DNA of 64,000 nt. Origin: Nemertoderma westbladi. Taxonomy: Eukaryota > Xenacoelomorpha > Nemertodermatida > Nemertodermatidae. Location: contig JAUCBJ010006002.1 in the NCBI GenBank assembly GCA_032718475.1, positions 1-64,000 of the forward strand, written 5' to 3'. The translations under genes and the position numbers were made by a program. Below, piece after piece: positions 42,195 through 54,597 of the stretch. The notes under the pieces were generated by a model. It searched no databases, was not told the DNA's origin, and saw only the letters and a program-made list of their open reading frames with translations. The stretch's first letter is position 1; each line of letters starts with the position of its first letter.

Positions 42195-45100
42195 GTGAGT
42201 AGATATATCTACATTATAATTAACAAATTTAATCCATTAATTAAGTCATTAATTTATATCTTTATTTATTAAATCATTAAAAATATATATAATATAAAAA
42301 TTAAATTTAATCATAACTATATTTTAATAGTTTAATATATGTGCGGAATCGAGTATTAGTGTGTTTTATTGCTATGGTATTGACAGGTAGTAATAAATTT
42401 TATTGATATAGATTCTGAGAATACTAATATGTTTAATTGATTAGATATTGGGGAACACTAATATGTTTCAGTAATTAGTTGCTGGCCATCACTATATGTT
42501 TTATTGATTAGGTATTGGCGAGCACAAACACAAAGAACGCTGCCCCCGCAGACCCAGCATTCGCGATTGGTACTGCAGTTTTTGTTGCCCATCTAATCGG
42601 TATTAAATACACCGGAACTTCGGTTAATCCCGCTAGGAGCTTCGGTCCTGCACTGGTGTCTGGGACTTGGAAGGACCACTGGGTAAGGATAGCAGAATAA
42701 TTATTTGAGGTGAAATTTTTGAAATTGGTGTTATCTATTTTTTAGTGAAATTTTGATGTGATTGAAATTGGTAATCTTAAATGATGTAAGTATAGGTTTC
42801 ATAACAGAAAATTCCCTAATTCAAAGCAACATGTTACAAGATGTGAACTATTCCTAAGTAACTGGGTTTCATTTATCCGATTTCGCTTCCTTTTGTTGTA
42901 TTTAAAATACTTGACGGCTCCCTTTTAATGGCCATTAATAGTTATCAGAGTCAGAGATAAGGATAACGGACAGTATTGGGTTGGGCTAATGTGAGTTAAT
43001 GACAGGATTCCATCCTAAATCTGATGAATTAAGGGTATGTGCCTGCCAGTTTATAGACAAATCGCCAAAACTCACTAATTAATTCCGATGACTTTTGAGA
43101 GATTATCCGCGCATCTATAAGGCCAAGTGTCCTTTATTAGGCTTCTAAAGAATATCATGTTCTGCACACTATGGCTGTTCTCTCCATGAGGCCACCAAAG
43201 GCATCTTTCCAAATAACATGGCTAAAACCCTTATTCTACCCCAACTGAAATCAGCAAGCCGTGACATCCATGATAATGGAAGTTACAGAGCGATATCCGT
43301 AGCCCCCATTATCACGAAATTATTGTAGTTGATGAAATAAAGAAAATTAGAACCAATGACCTACAGATGGGTTATAAGTCTGGTTATGGAACAGACAGAC
43401 GTTCCATACTTAATGGCAAGCAAAATCATCAAACACTTTAATACGCAAGGCTCAAATGTCTACATGGTGTCGCTTGATCTTACGGCTGCCTTTGACAACT
43501 GTGTCATATAAAACTTTATTTGATAAATTAGAAGACACAACATAAACAAGTCCGTTCTGTTTTCGTTGGTATCATATTATAAGAAGTCGAATGGATATAT
43601 AGCTATGAATGGACAAATAACTAAAAGTCCAATAAAACTTAAATGTGGTGTTAGGCAAGGTGGTGTCCTGTCTCCACTAATTTTCAACATCTACCTTTTG
43701 GAGTTGTTCGACAAACTAGAAAAATCAGACAATAAAACTGCCTTTCCTGGAATATCTTAGCTGACAACATTTTATTGCTTGCCAATCTAAAGGGAGATAT
43801 ACAAACATTAGCAATGATATGCGAAGAATATTTTATAAAACATAATCTACGTCTGAATCGGAAAAAGACATAGTTTGTCGTGAGCCCGGCAACGCAAAGA
43901 GATAAAGCTGACATTAGCCTTGGGAGCAATATTAGTGACAATGTTCATCTAAAGGATGGTACCAGACTTACGGGAACCCAATTCTGTACCTTCCTTGGTC
44001 TGCCACTGCCAGCTGTCGAATGGAAATTGAAAGACCATTTTATCCAGAGAATATGCTCTAATGTAAACAAACTATAATCTAGAGGTTTTGGTCCGGACTG
44101 TGTGCCTTTCTATGTAAAATCCAGGCTAATCTGGAAGACAGTGTGTACACCATCTGCTCTATACGGCTCAGCAATAATTCTAGCATCAATGATCGGCAAT
44201 CTGTCAACAGTCTGGCATAAGGCACTACGAGGCATCCTTGGGGTTGGCAACTACGTGTCTAACCAGTCTCTATATAGCGTCTTTGGAATGATTGAATTTG
44301 AGGATATGCAAAGGAGCTCACAACTACGCGCACTACACAACGCCTTTAATTGTGACAACAACAAAATATCATATTTATTCTCATATATTTTTACACGCCA
44401 TCTAGCAGGAGTGGTACATGAACCAATTTTTGACGACTACAGGCTTTCTTTCTTTCTTTCTTTCTACCTGGGCACGGTATGATGTGAAACAAATATGTAA
44501 ACTTCCGTACACAATTTGATACCTTATATATATGGTCAATTTTAGATAAGCCTAATATATCATATTCTCTGAAACACAAATGTATCTACGATTATTTTAG
44601 TCGTACTTGGGTGCAGTTGGATCATTAGAATTTTGATGACACCAATGTCCATCATGCCACATATAATGCATTTAATGCCAATAATAATTTTGATGTGGAA
44701 AAAAAATATATAACCATTTTATTTTAATTTAAATCTTAATTTCGTTCTTATACAATAATATGTGTATATTTTAATCATGTACAGTTACAATATTGTTGTC
44801 CGACCATTTTAATTAAAGCCGCTGGGGCCTTATACCGGATTGAACAAAAAAAGCACAAGCTCGTGTGGTGTGCGGGCTGATTCTCAAGGAGAAAGCAATG
44901 TCCCACAAAGCGGAGGCGGCTCAGTTCAATAGTGAACTTGGGGACTAATGAGACCCCTCCAATGCTGTACGTAGATGGTCTTGGTTGATATGTGTGTGCT
45001 GTACTTGATACAATGATCGGAATAGCATTCTTGTATGTTCTATCTCACGAAATTTAGTGTCTTCAGCCATTGGAGCTCAGTTGTCCTTTCATAAAAGAGT

Positions 45101-47757
45101 ACTGGTTCTTCTGCTGCACTAAATACTCGAACCTTCAAACTCCTTATGTATTCTGTGCAACTTCTAAATTCTGGACAGCCCAATCAATGCTACCATGCAT
45201 TCACCTTACGTATTTGAAGGACCTAACTTCTGGATTCACGGTCACAACTAGCAGAATTCATCCACATTCTCATGCATACCATACTTTATACTGGTGGTTC
45301 ATATGATCAGACATTTGCTGAGGGCTGTGATAGTTAACTGACAAAATTCTGGTTAAATTTGAGTTAACGAAAAGACCCACTAGAAGCAGCCGTTACTCGA
45401 AAGCATTCAAGAGCCGTTAGGCCCATTAGTTATTCTGGGAGAACTCCTAAGATATCATTATCTTAGGTATCGATATCTCGATCATTATAGTACACGGCTG
45501 GATTTGGTCGGCTTATGGAGTATGGAGTGGTGTCAAGTCAGGACTACTTGGTTATTCATCCAGGAAACCTGCCAGCATAAAGGTAATGCCAGATAGTGGT
45601 AGCGATGACCTTCTTAAAAGGGCATGATCATCGGGTCGTAAAATTAGAACTCCCTTGGATTTGAAATAAAAACCCTACGCGGCTGCATGTGTATAATTAT
45701 TTGCCTGACCAGGCAGACGGATGGTAATCTAAGACCTGGAATCAGTTCCCCGGTATAAAAAGACAAAGGCGACCAAAGATGTGGATAAGGCAGCAATTAA
45801 GGATGTATCAAAGGTCCCTGAACAGACACTACTCTGATAATATACGTATGTATTCATGTTAATGTGCTGTGCCCGCATATCCACTGTTTCAGCAGGCACG
45901 TATTGGTAATTCATCCTTACGTCCAGATCGGGATTTGTTAGGTTGTGGGGCATTAGGTCCTGCTGAATTCGGTCTTTGGTCCTTTGCCTAATTAATTAAT
46001 TACTTAATTCGAGACTTAACTTCTGTTTTATTTTCGTTTATTTTTATTTTCAAAAATACTTGCCAGTGTATCCTGCTCATTTCGCTTAATAGGGTTGGTG
46101 CATGCACGAAAAAATTGTTGGGCCTGTAACAATTGAGAAGGAGGTATCAAGTTGCCCTGAATGGAGTGAAAGACTATGTTTTTTGTAAAAACACGAGGAA
46201 ACGGTCAAATTGGGGGGTTTTAATAAGCTCGGGAAGCCAATTTTCAAAATCGGCTGTGATTGGCTGCTACAGATTTGACGTCACTACAAAATGCTCTGGT
46301 AATTTCTTATCTTGGTTTCAATGGAAAGTGATTTTCAATACATTCATTTACACATTAAATCTCAATCATTTCACATATGGCTTATATCAATTGAAAACTG
46401 AGAGTCTTGCGCGTCTTCTGACACTACAATTAATTAAATACATTATGAACATTGATAAAATGCTGTTTCCAGCAGTATTTCCAGCAGCAATACTGCATTC
46501 AAAGCTGTATTTAGTACGGTAAGGCCTATAGATTAGATATATAATAACACTAAACTTGTAATACCGTTCAGCCGGTACTATAATTACTATAATTATTATT
46601 ATATAACTACCGGTTCCTCAGAATATTAAAAATGTGTGTACCAATCACCGGTAGCATAAGAGCCTTTGGTTTACCCGGCTTACTGAAGTAAGCTGCATTG
46701 CTCCGATACTACAATGCAATAGGGTGACAGGGCTGAGTGCTTGCATACCGGCCAGGCAATCTGCCGAGTTTACAATTGTGAACAGCATTTCATCAATGTT
46801 CCCCATCATAATCTAATTAATTGTAGTGTCAAACGTCGCGCAGGACACCCCGCTTTCAATTGATATAAGCCACATATGAAATGATTGAGATTTTAGGTTC
46901 ATTTGAATGGATTGAAAATCACTTTCCATAGAAACCAAGATAAGAAGTTACCAGAGCACTTTGTAGTATAATGTCAAATCTGTATCGGCAAATCACAGCC
47001 GTTTTTCAAAATTAGCTTCCCGCGCTTACTTAAACCGGCCATTTCGACCGTTTCCTCATGTTTTTACAAAAAAACAAAATCAGCCACTCGATTCAGGGCA
47101 CCTTGTTAACCCTTAATTAATCAATAGTTTCTATCCCAACAATTATTTCGCGCACCAATCCTATTGTGAACAGACCAAATTAAATTTCCCCAGACTTAAT
47201 GACATGGATATAAAGCGACCAGGTCCTGATGCGCGAGGATATATCACATCCTACCCAGGCAATCAGTCTAGCATAAAGTTACTGACTAACCAACACCTAA
47301 GGTTAAGGCTGTACCAAAAACTAAGATTAAGGCAGTAACTTAACCAACACCTAAGGTTAAGGCAGAAACTTTACCAACACCTACGGTTAAGGCAGTAACT
47401 TTACCAACACCTAAGGTTAAGGCAGTAACTTTACCAACACCTAAGGTTAAGGCAGTAACTTTACCAACACCTAAGGTTAAGGCAATAACTTTACCAAAAC
47501 CTAAGATTAAGGCAGTAACTTTACCAACACCTGTATTATGTATTTTACAATAGTACTATAATAATAGTAAATCGTCCGCCCTATAATTGTTATTTACTTT
47601 GTATTAATCGTTATTATTTTCTCGTCTTTAGATCTTCTGGATTGGTCCTATAATCGGTAGTCTTCTCGCTACTGTCATCTACACTTTGGCTGATATACGA
47701 GGGAAACCGGAAAGTGATGACGATGATGAGAATAGACATGAACTAACTCCGATGTAA
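41718..47757 (+). CDS. Aquaporin (MIP family water channel), three coding exons
   Basis: Joining 41718-42194, 42512-42682 and 47632-47757 gives 257 residues, typical for an aquaporin. Six membrane helices are expected and it should form tetrameric water channels. The first pore loop has [10 protein letters not shown] (N84-P85-A86), the second [12 protein letters not shown] (N198-P199-A200-R201). H186 lies 12 residues before N198, as in AQP1. The column of the mercury-sensitive Cys is T195. Ungapped alignment through QIFGPISG puts I64 where water-selective AQPs have Phe, so selectivity is uncertain. The C-tail is short and acidic ([11 protein letters not shown]). Both introns are phase 0 with GT-AG ends. 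The start AACCATGG has a good context, and the N-terminus is slightly longer than in AQP1. Confidence 0.92.
42512..42682 (+). CDS. Aquaporin exon 2 (helix 5, second NPA)
   Basis: Acceptor TTGATTAG ends at 42511 and donor GTAAGG begins at 42683. It encodes residues 160-216, including H186 and NPAR. Confidence 0.92.
43200..44480 (+). pseudogene. CR1/jockey-like LINE RT relic in aquaporin intron 2
   Basis: Broken frames read [54 protein letters not shown] (the YADD box has become ADN) and then [19 protein letters not shown], shared in type with LFLGNYASNSTILSLFD of the LINE at 52-53 kb. It ends in a CTTTCTTTCTTT tract near 44450. Confidence 0.7.
44868..45600 (-). pseudogene. LINE 3' relic, antisense in aquaporin intron 2
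   Basis: Base-level similarity to 7600-8160 (for example GCAATGTCCCACAAAGCGGAG versus GCAATGTCCTGCAAAGCGGAG) identifies a decayed 3' part of the endonuclease/RT LINE family. A small sense piece (CATCAAAGGTCCCTGAACAG-like, about 45750-45835) matches the region at 39280-39350 in opposite orientation. Confidence 0.6.
46091..47162. mobile_element. Long-TIR foldback MITE in aquaporin intron 2
   Basis: It starts AGGGTTGGTGCATGCACG and ends CGCGCACCAATCCT. The arms (46091-46396 and about 46854-47162) are inverted copies of about 307 bp, with conserved blocks such as ACATATGGCTTATATCAATTG, CTTATCTTGGTTTC and ACCGTTTCCTCATG-type sequence. The centre of about 450 bp is unique. No target duplication is clear and there is no transposase. 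The 129-codon frame in the left arm is not a gene. Confidence 0.75.
47281..47532 (+). repeat. 30-bp minisatellite, about 8 copies
   Basis: The unit is TTACCAACACCTAAGGTTAAGGCAGTAACT-like with single-base variants. It lies 100 bp upstream of aquaporin exon 3. Confidence 0.9.
47632..47757 (+). CDS. Aquaporin exon 3 (helix 6 and C-tail)
   Basis: Acceptor CTCGTCTTTAG ends at 47631. It encodes [20 protein letters not shown] (helix 6) and an acidic tail, and ends at TAA 47755-47757. Confidence 0.92.
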   Translation: MFWIGPIIGSLLATVIYTLADIRGKPESDDDDENRHELTPM

Positions 47758-47866
47758 CTCTAGTATATTATTTATATTGGAACTATATTGTCAATGCATT
47801 CGCTTAAACGGTGGGCAAAAACGCTACTCCGAGAACCGAAGAAGACTAAAGATATTATAAAAAAGT

Positions 47867-47872
47867 ATTAAA
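47867..47872 (+). promoter_or_regulatory. Candidate ATTAAA poly(A) signal of the aquaporin gene
   Basis: ATTAAA lies 110 bp after the stop codon, followed by an A/T-rich stretch. It is the first candidate downstream. Confidence 0.5.
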
Positions 47873-50024
47873 AAACATTCATTTTGTGTTATTGACTATC
47901 GTTTATTTGCTTTGGTTAGAATAGCCGGCCAATGTATCCTTATAATTTCCCTTAACGCTATTAGCACTAGGTATGTGTTGAATTTATCATAGAACACTAC
48001 TAAACACTAAAACTGTTTTTGCAAATCATAAATGTTAATTTTCATGAAAAGTAACAGATTTTCCTCAACCAAATATAAAATTTTGGAAATTTTCCAGGAA
48101 GCCTTATATGACTATATATTGGGACTGCTATTTTTAAAACTAGAAATTTTAGGGCGAGGCAAACACATTACAATTTTAAATTTTGCTGTATAATGTTTTG
48201 TTTATAAAAATTCTGGGATGCTGAATCGAATGGCAGAAAGTTCAACGAATATAAAATTACCGATATGTTTTCATAAGGGTATTATTGTGGGACGCTAAAT
48301 CGAATTGGAATACTTATTGAAAACTGTAACATGACTATGTTTTATTGCCCTGCTATGCTTTTATACGATACGGGGTTATGGAAAACCCCGACAGCGGGGA
48401 AAAGTAAATATTTCTGACACTTTTAGTAACAATTTTAGTAACAAAATTAAATTTAGTGGCGGCCATGGCAGCAATTTTGGTAGTTATTATTCTTATTTTG
48501 GGTGAATAAGTGGTTTTATATTATTTCGTTGTCAAATTTATAAAATTAGTCAATGATATCCAGGTGGGATCCCACGTCTTTTCCTAATTAGCGAAGCTCT
48601 GATTAACAAAAAGTACACCAATTTTGGTGACATTTTTGGTGAACCAATAATCCCACATAACATCCTCATTTCCAAACTGTTATTGAAATCAAAAAATTTT
48701 AAATTTTTGTGACATGCACCAAATTTTCGGGTACCACCTTGCGAAAAAAGTACAAACACGAGAATGGAGCCGTTTCTCCAAAACGTTGCTCGATAAATTT
48801 TAGGAATACTCAAAATCTTCAAATTCCTTTCATAGTAACACGTAACTCTTGGGGGCAGAAACGCCACACCAACAGTAGTGCCAATAATAGGGTTAACGTT
48901 AACACATTTTGTCGGCTGCGCTGGGGTTGTCAGTTGTCATGGCGTTTACACTCACCCCTCTTTTGCAGGGGATTTAACTGGATCATTTTCACGCTAAAGG
49001 TTTACGGTAACTGAAAGCAAAATATTTTATAATTCACTGGAAATGACGCTTTGCTGCTGCAAATCAAGCATTTTCAATCTCCGTTACAGCTCCGAGAAAT
49101 TACAACCCAGCAGTTTGTGAGCTTTGATGTTAGTTGGCTTAGTTGGCATGTTAGTTGGCAGCTTTAGTGAAATTATATTAAGTATTTTTTTCAAAGATAT
49201 CGACAGGATATTCAAAATAAAATAATAGATGTTCATAGCGAATCCTGGATGACTCCGGCTAATACCAAAATAAATTGGACCGGACCAAAGCTGGTAAATT
49301 TCACTTCGATTAAAACCGGTCTGGGACTACTTGATCGTCTCAAACTGCAGCTGCACTGTACAAAGCAGCTATTTATGCAATAACTGCCATTCAAAGGCGA
49401 GATGTTGATTCAAAGGATATCTCAGAAATGTTCAGACTGATGGCTAGACTGATGCTGATGGCTACTCCCTTCCAATAAAGGTGTTTACAGCGGATGTCGA
49501 TGTAATTAAATGATTGTGTAAATATCAGGTTGGAACCATTATACCTTATTTCGTCACTCGCCGCTTCCACCTGGCGTGATTTTCACGACCTTATCATGAT
49601 CAATGATCTTATCATAGTCTTCTTGGAACTTTTATTATGTTGTTTTGGAGTTAACATGATCCAGCTAATAATTTTTAAAATACTTTATTGAATCGCCTTG
49701 TCTTAAAGGGATCTTCTGTTGAACTTTTCCATTAAAGCTGTAGAAATCTTCAGAATTGTTAGAATTGTAGAGCTATTCAGCTTGTAGATATAATGAAATG
49801 CTTCTAGATGCAAAAAATAGCAGAAAACTGCCCCAGTGAAATCCACGCTAATTATACTGTAGCATAATTAAATATCGTTGTATTGCTTTATTGTGTTATT
49901 AGTATTATATTTATATGGGATAGATTTAAATACATCGTCTTAGATCCCCCATGATACACCCATTCGTTCCTTACAATACCAATACTGTTCAATATCACCC
50001 ATGCCAATTCCCAATTCATACATT
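47873..50024. other. Intergenic sequence, no gene recognised
   Basis: AT-rich. The piece at 47880-47960 resembles the body of the MITE at 2435 and 50025 (GTTTATTTGCTTTGGTTAGAA). Near 49330-49450 a short frame reads LYKAAIYAITAIQRRDV, reminiscent of a retroelement gag helix region, but too little survives to assign. Confidence 0.35.
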
Positions 50025-50263
50025 GGAAACTGGACGCAATAAAAATTCATCCCTCTCCATGGGATATTGGACGCAAATATCAGCTGATTATTCTCATAAA
50101 TAAAACTGTAACCTTTCTATTGTGTTTAGTTTATTGTTTTGGTTAAAATAACGTGCCACTGTAACCTGCTCCTTTCCCTAAATTGAGAATTTAACATTAA
50201 TTTTAAAATTAATTAGCCAAAGCAGGTTTTGCGTCCAGTTCCCCCCCCCCCCCCCCCCCCCCC
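50025..50263. mobile_element. Short MITE with GGAACTGGACGC termini (copy 2)
   Basis: It starts GGAAACTGGACGCAATAAAA and ends TTTTGCGTCCAGTTCCCC with a C tract to 50263. It is highly similar to 2435-2672. It abuts the LINE fragment that follows. Confidence 0.65.
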
Positions 50264-53200
50264 TGACTCTAAAACTGGGGTTTAGAAAATTGAAATACAG
50301 AATGAAAATAAGGTTAATGGAGAACTTTATGAATTCCGTCACAAATATCTTGAAACAATCATCTGAAAAACACGTGAGGATAATGAAATTTAATCGCAAA
50401 ACAAGGAATATCCGTATTCGGAATTCCAAACTATCCGAGCTATCAAAAACGACCAAAAAACTATATCATTTATGGCATCGAGTCAACAAAATTGGAGCAG
50501 AAGTTGAATCAGAAAAATTGCGCACTGCACTCCGAGAAACCAAGAAGGCAACAAGGCGCCTTCGTAACTGGTTGAACAGCACTAAATGAAATGGAACAAT
50601 TATGAGGCATTCCAATGTCCGACTTGCAAATCCAAAAAGGTTTTGGGAATTTTTCTCGACGAAAAATAAAGCCCCTCCAAGCAATTCAAATAATGTCAAG
50701 AATGTGCTACGGGATCATTTCAAAAATAAATTTGGCAGGCCTAATTCTTTAGCCACAGGTAAGTCACCTGACTGTCAGGGTCTATCAGTGGAACATCTAA
50801 TCAATGCAGACCCCCCCCCCCCCCCCCCCCCCCCCGCTAAAATCTACAAATTTTTACGAAAACGTCAGATTATTTGTTTGTACGTAGGTATCACTAGTCT
50901 GGATCCGACCGAAAAAAAAATTTTCGAAAAAATGTAATAGGGTGGTTATATTGCAGCACCAAAATTACAAGTAGTGCACAATTTTCACAAAAATTTGAAA
51001 GTTACATTTTTCGGCTAATTGTTTTTCAATGCAGGTTTTCTGGGGCGCAAAATAAATTGGAAAATATTTTAAAATGATATGATTACTATAAATGACTGCC
51101 CTCTCTGCGTAGGAAAAAAATGAAAAAAACAAGTAACCAGCACTTTTCAGTTAGAACACAAAATTTTTATTCACTTATACGATGCTATAAATTTACATTT
51201 TCAGGTTTTCTATGGCGCTGATTCTAATGGAATACATTTCTAATATGCCAGATCATTGATACTTGTATTTTTCGGCGTAATTTAGTAAATTTTGGTGCTA
51301 GCACCAAATTTCGTACCCATCACCAAAAAGAGCAAGTTTGCGATGTCCAGTACTGTTTTTATTGATTCCATCGGATTCAGGACCCTCACAAACCCGTATA
51401 ACGCAAGAAACAAGGTGACACAATCAATTGATATATTTGATGGTTTTCAAAATTTGGTGCTAGCACCACATTTTGCACCCACTTTCGAAAAATACAAGTT
51501 TGAGATGTCTAGTTCGATAATTATATATTCCATTGAATTCAGAACAGCCATAAACCTCTAAAACGCAAGAAATAAATTGTCACAAGCAATTTTATCTATT
51601 GAATGAATTTTCAAAATTTCGTGCTAGCACCAAAATTTGCACACAGCACCGAAAAATACAAGTTTGATACGCTTGGTGCAACTCGTATATATTCCATCGA
51701 AACCAGAACCCCAAAAAACCCCAATTGCGTAAAAAATATGTTTCAAACAATCAATTTACAAAATTGACATATTTCAAAATTTGGTGCTGGCACCAAAATT
51801 TGGCACCCGCCGAAAAAAACAAGTTTGAAATTTCTAAATCAATTTATATGAATTCCATTCAATTGCTAACACCAAAAACCGGTGTAAATCAAAAATAGAA
51901 ATGTTACAAATCATATTTAATGAAATGTAATTTTCAAAAAAAGTCACAAAAAAGTGCCAAAAGTAGGGTTAAAAAATAGTGCTATAACTCGAAAACTGCC
52001 CAATATTTTTGAAAACGGTTTGCACTACTAGGAAGACAATAGAATTTTAGGAAAAGTCAGAAAATTTCAGATTCCCAACTGCGTTTGTTTCAGAATTATA
52101 ACAAAAAAACCACAGGGGGATCATATTGTCCCACCCCCCCCCCCCCCCCCCGGGTTTAATAGGGTTAATGTGGGTGGTTCCTACCGTCCGATTAGCTCGA
52201 TCAGTGTTTTCGCGAAAATTTTCGAGTCACTTCTATTGAGGAACTACTTGGATTGCTTAGTTTTAGATAATAGTGACGCACAGGTGGCATACAAACAAAG
52301 TATCGGTGCCGACTTAGTGGTAGCAACAGTACTGGAATTAATCGAGTATCAACGACAGCGTGGACAAAGAATGTTTATCTGTCAGATGGATATACAAGGT
52401 GCATTTGATAATATCGACCATTTAAAGCTATTTTATAAACTCTCTAACCTAATGAACCCATATATATGCCGCTTGTTGATTGACTATTATTCTATCAGCA
52501 GGATCTTCCTTAGGTTTGGCAGCGAAATACATGTCAACGGGTTTTATATCAAACGTCACAAACAAGGGTCACTGATTTCACCCCACCTCTTCAACTTCTA
52601 CCTGACGGATATCTGCAAACGTCTGCAAGCAAAGGGACTTGGTTGCCATAGCAACAACACCTGGATTGGTTGCATTATATATGCTGATGATATACTCTTA
52701 TTATGTAACAATGCTGCTGAAGTTGAATTAATGGCGACTGAAATTAACTCTGAATTACAGAAGCTGGGATTGCGAATAGAAATAGACAAATCAAAGTGGA
52801 TGACTGCAGCTAGAGACGACAAAGAGACAACACCTTGCATTATTAATATAAACGGAACATTAATTCCAGCCTCCCCAACAATCAAGTTTTTAGGATACAA
52901 GCTATATTCTAGAATTCATCGCATATATAATGACTGTTTAAAGTCGATAGTAATACTATCCGAGTCATTCCATAGGGCTGGTTGGAATGCAAAACTGCTG
53001 AAAACAGACGACATTGCAACACTTTGGAAGTCTTATGCATTACCTGCAATCCTCTATAACTTTGCATTCAACCTTGGAGCGTTCGTTAACAGAAAGTCAA
53101 AGGAATTTTATAAACGCCAAGTACCGGAAAACATTGCGCCGTTTACTATTTCTCGGGAATTATGCCAGTAACTCTACCATTCTTTCCTTATTTGACACGA

Positions 53201-53812
53201 ATGACTTAGATGTGGAAGCTTTCCGATCAGCAGCGCGTCTACTACTAATTCGTGCTAATAAATGTCCTAATCAAACGATACAAAAAGCTCCCAAAAGCAA
53301 TCAGCTGCTGAACAATGTAACCCGCAATTATAAGGGCTTAGGTTCTACTTTTTGGAAATGTCTCAGAGAATTCCCGTGCCCCACTTTAAAATCCATGGTT
53401 TATTACGAATATTTGAAAAATAAAATTCTAGAAAGTATAACTAATGGACCAACCAGCATCGACAAATGATATGAAAAAAAAGGATTTTATTAAAGCCACA
53501 TTCGAACTGTCAGGATTATCATTTGGTCAGAAACACGAGAAGATCTTGGAATATTTTGGAATCGATTCAAGTGACGGAACGTATGCAAAGGGTTAAGCGC
53601 GGATATCTAACCTCAATTGGTTTGAACCTATTTTTGGTTTTTATTACCTAACTATAATTTAAGCAAAGATGAACTTTTATTAGCGCGCCGGCCGATTTGT
53701 ATTCGTTATTTTAAACTTTTAAAGCTAATTTCCTATGTTCACTGACACATTATCTTATATCAACTTGATTGATTAAATATATTGAAATTGAATTGAAATT
53801 GTAATATATGTA
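50264..53812 (+). pseudogene. CR1-like LINE interrupted by a piggyBac-like MITE
   Basis: The 5' piece (50290-50810) is the basic endonuclease-RT linker and RT start (RLANPKRFWEFFSTKN, DCQGLSVEHLINAD). The 3' piece (52170-53469) has GGSYRPISSISVFAKIFESL, FICQMDIQGAFDNIDHL, GSLISPHLFNFYL, IIYADDILLL (catalytic box near 52680), then after a frameshift near 53100 LFLGNYASNSTILSLFD. About 165 bp expected between LSVEHL and YRPIS are missing at the insertion. The 3' end has TTGAAATTGAATTGAAATTG near 53785, a simple-repeat tail of the type common in CR1/L2 elements. Confidence 0.8.
50811..52168. mobile_element. piggyBac-like MITE, left end truncated (copy B)
   Basis: The right end CCCGGGTTTAATAGGGTTAA is intact (TTAA 52165-52168). 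The left end begins at a 25-nt C tract (50811-50835) followed by GCTAAAATCTACAAATTTTT, which corresponds to a point about 70 bp inside the complete copies. The interior matches 58.6-60.0 kb in inverse orientation and contains the repeated GGTGCTAGCACC modules. Confidence 0.7.
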
Positions 53813-54261
53813 CAATCATTTCGTAATGTTAAAATTTTGGAATAAAACAACATACATATACTTGTTGCAATGTACTTTACAGTGTTCTGATCCTCGTGGC
53901 TTTATTTTCACTCACTCACTACGTTCATTCTTGTAACAAAGCAATCGGATCATCACACTGCAAAGTGTTACTTTGATTCTTTAAGTATGTATGTGCCCCT
54001 GTCACTGTTGCTATCATTGTATACAAAGGGTAAAGCTGACCGTACAGTGACGTGAAAAAATTATTGTGGTATAAGGTTATATTTCGGCCACAGGCTTTTA
54101 TTCAAACCCAAACTGCCTGACTACAGATAGATAGGTCTAAATACAGAAGTGCAGAATAGGAAAAATATAAAATAATTATAAAGTTATAGAGTTCAAATTT
54201 GGCGCCAAATATAATATATAATTTTACCACGCTTTATCATAGGGTTGAGGATACTGTATGT
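53813..54261. other. AT-rich spacer
   Basis: Nothing recognised. Confidence 0.35.
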
Positions 54262-54597
54262 TTATGGTGGGGCGTAGTAGCCGTATATATGTTTTTTCCT
54301 TGAATTTCCGATCTGCCCAATCCTTCCCTCGGCCAGAATACTGGCTCGAAAAGGATGGGGGTGGTTGGTGTTCTGTGGGTATTTGTCTCTGTAATGGGCA
54401 GGGAGGGGGTTTACATTGGTGTTGTTGGTATCGGTTTGGGAGGTGCAGGTAAGTTGGATTTGTGTGGTGTGGGGGAGGAGGGTGGGGACTGATAGGTGGG
54501 GGTTTCCGGGTTTGATTTTTCGGATCGCATTCGAGTGCTGAGAGATTCGTCCCCTGGCTGGGCCGCAGGTTTCTCCTACGTAGTCATCAGTACACAA
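54262..54597 (-). pseudogene. Possible GIY-YIG-like retroelement fragment
   Basis: On the - strand DDYVGETCGPARGRISQHSN resembles the GIY-YIG endonuclease start of Penelope-like elements (YVGET...R...H). The remainder is Pro/Thr/Asn-rich low complexity. One short motif only, so this is tentative. Confidence 0.3.

Noticed and set aside
46133-46522. 129-codon open frame in aquaporin intron 2
   Set aside because: It occupies the left arm of a foldback element and is open only by chance; its inverse arm is not open.
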